A stretch of 5,812 nt of DNA from Candidatus Gastranaerophilales bacterium (lineage in GTDB: Bacteria; Cyanobacteriota; Vampirovibrionia; Gastranaerophilales; JAILCC01). The stretch lies in contig JAKSUS010000080.1 in NCBI GenBank assembly GCA_024408745.1, positions 1-5,812 on the forward strand, in the 5' to 3' direction. The position numbers and the translations under genes were made by a program. Every line of letters begins with the position of its first letter. The stretch's first letter is position 1. Below, one piece after another: positions 5,567-5,812 of this stretch. Below the pieces are notes generated by a model that saw only the letters and a list, made by a program, of their open reading frames with translations, made no database searches and had not been told where the DNA came from.

Positions 5567-5812
5567 GTATCAGTAATGTAAACAAATTATTAAATTACAT
5601 GGAAGCTGTATTAGAAAGAGCAAAAGCGCTTCCTTTGACTCGTTTTGTTGTAGTTGATAAAGAAGAATTATTGGAATTGATTGACAGAACAAGAGACGTT
5701 TTGCCGAAAGAAATCCAAGAAGCAAATTCCGTATTAAAAAGACGTGATGAAATACACAGAGAAGCTCAAACTACACGCGATCAAATTTTAGCAGAAGCCG
5801 AAAGAGAAGCTG
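5563..5812 (+). CDS. Coiled-coil protein downstream of coaD (3' end outside window)
   Basis: Partial gene with 83 codons visible and open to the right edge. The ATG overlaps the coaD stop by 4 bases (ATGA), and AGAGGTG at 5552-5558 serves as Shine-Dalgarno; both support this start. The N-terminus is a short helical segment (VNKLLNYMEAVLERAKALPL), then RFVVVDKEELLELIDR and VLPKEIQEA. It then becomes a charged Ala/Glu/Arg/Gln-rich coiled coil (RRDEIHREAQTTRDQILAEAEREA). I recall clostridial genomes with a protein of the same plan beside coaD, having a PLTGKxxVDKEExLELI..LPEEI-like N-terminus followed by a coiled coil. It is usually annotated as ATPase, ATP synthase subunit B-like or DivIVA-like from coiled-coil similarity only. 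I see no nucleotide-binding motif and no membrane segment in the visible part. The true function is unknown to me. Confidence 0.85.
   Translation, partial: MSISNVNKLLNYMEAVLERAKALPLTRFVVVDKEELLELIDRTRDVLPKEIQEANSVLKRRDEIHREAQTTRDQILAEAEREA

Noticed and set aside
1..5812. CRISPR array, insertion sequence, attachment site, tRNA or rRNA
   Set aside because: No regularly spaced direct repeats, transposase, terminal inverted repeats, cloverleaf or rRNA-like stretch were seen on reading either strand.

Overview
The window is AT-rich, with A/T-heavy third codon positions and the standard genetic code (TGA is used as a stop). It reads as a stretch of bacterial chromosome carrying housekeeping genes plus one accessory gene. 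I see no mobile element, tRNA, rRNA or CRISPR array. The best guess for the source is a low-GC, non-photosynthetic relative of Cyanobacteria (Melainabacteria / Gastranaerophilales-like). This rests on cyanobacterial-type variants of the PlsY signature motifs (GSGSTGATN and GGKSVAT), a coaD plus coiled-coil gene pair that I also recall from Clostridia, and an ankyrin-repeat protein of a style I associate with gut Melainabacteria. It is inference from memory; a low-GC Firmicute is the main alternative.

Layout. Positions 1-821 (+) hold the 3' part of a CtpA/Prc-type S41 C-terminal processing peptidase with an intact Ser-Lys dyad. Positions 828-1841 (-) hold an ankyrin-repeat protein, convergent with the peptidase and separated from it by 6 bases. 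Positions 1842-1991 are a 150-base divergent promoter region. Then come three closely packed + strand genes: der (EngA, double GTPase for 50S assembly; 1992-3329), plsY (acyl-phosphate:glycerol-3-phosphate acyltransferase; 3333-3953) and gpsA (glycerol-3-phosphate dehydrogenase; 3973-4983). A 91-base spacer with a TATAAT box follows, then coaD (phosphopantetheine adenylyltransferase; 5075-5566). coaD overlaps by 4 bases the start of a charged coiled-coil protein that runs off the window (5563-5812).

How the genes fit together. GpsA makes sn-glycerol-3-phosphate and PlsY acylates it to lysophosphatidic acid, so these neighbours are consecutive steps in membrane phospholipid synthesis. CoaD supplies the coenzyme A pathway. 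Der couples the cluster to ribosome assembly. The genes inside runs (plsY, gpsA and the coiled-coil gene) have clear Shine-Dalgarno sequences, while the genes next to promoter regions (der, coaD, ank) do not. The least ordinary item is the ankyrin-repeat protein, with its distinctive N-terminal region and basic tail. I found nothing that amounts to a new multi-gene system.
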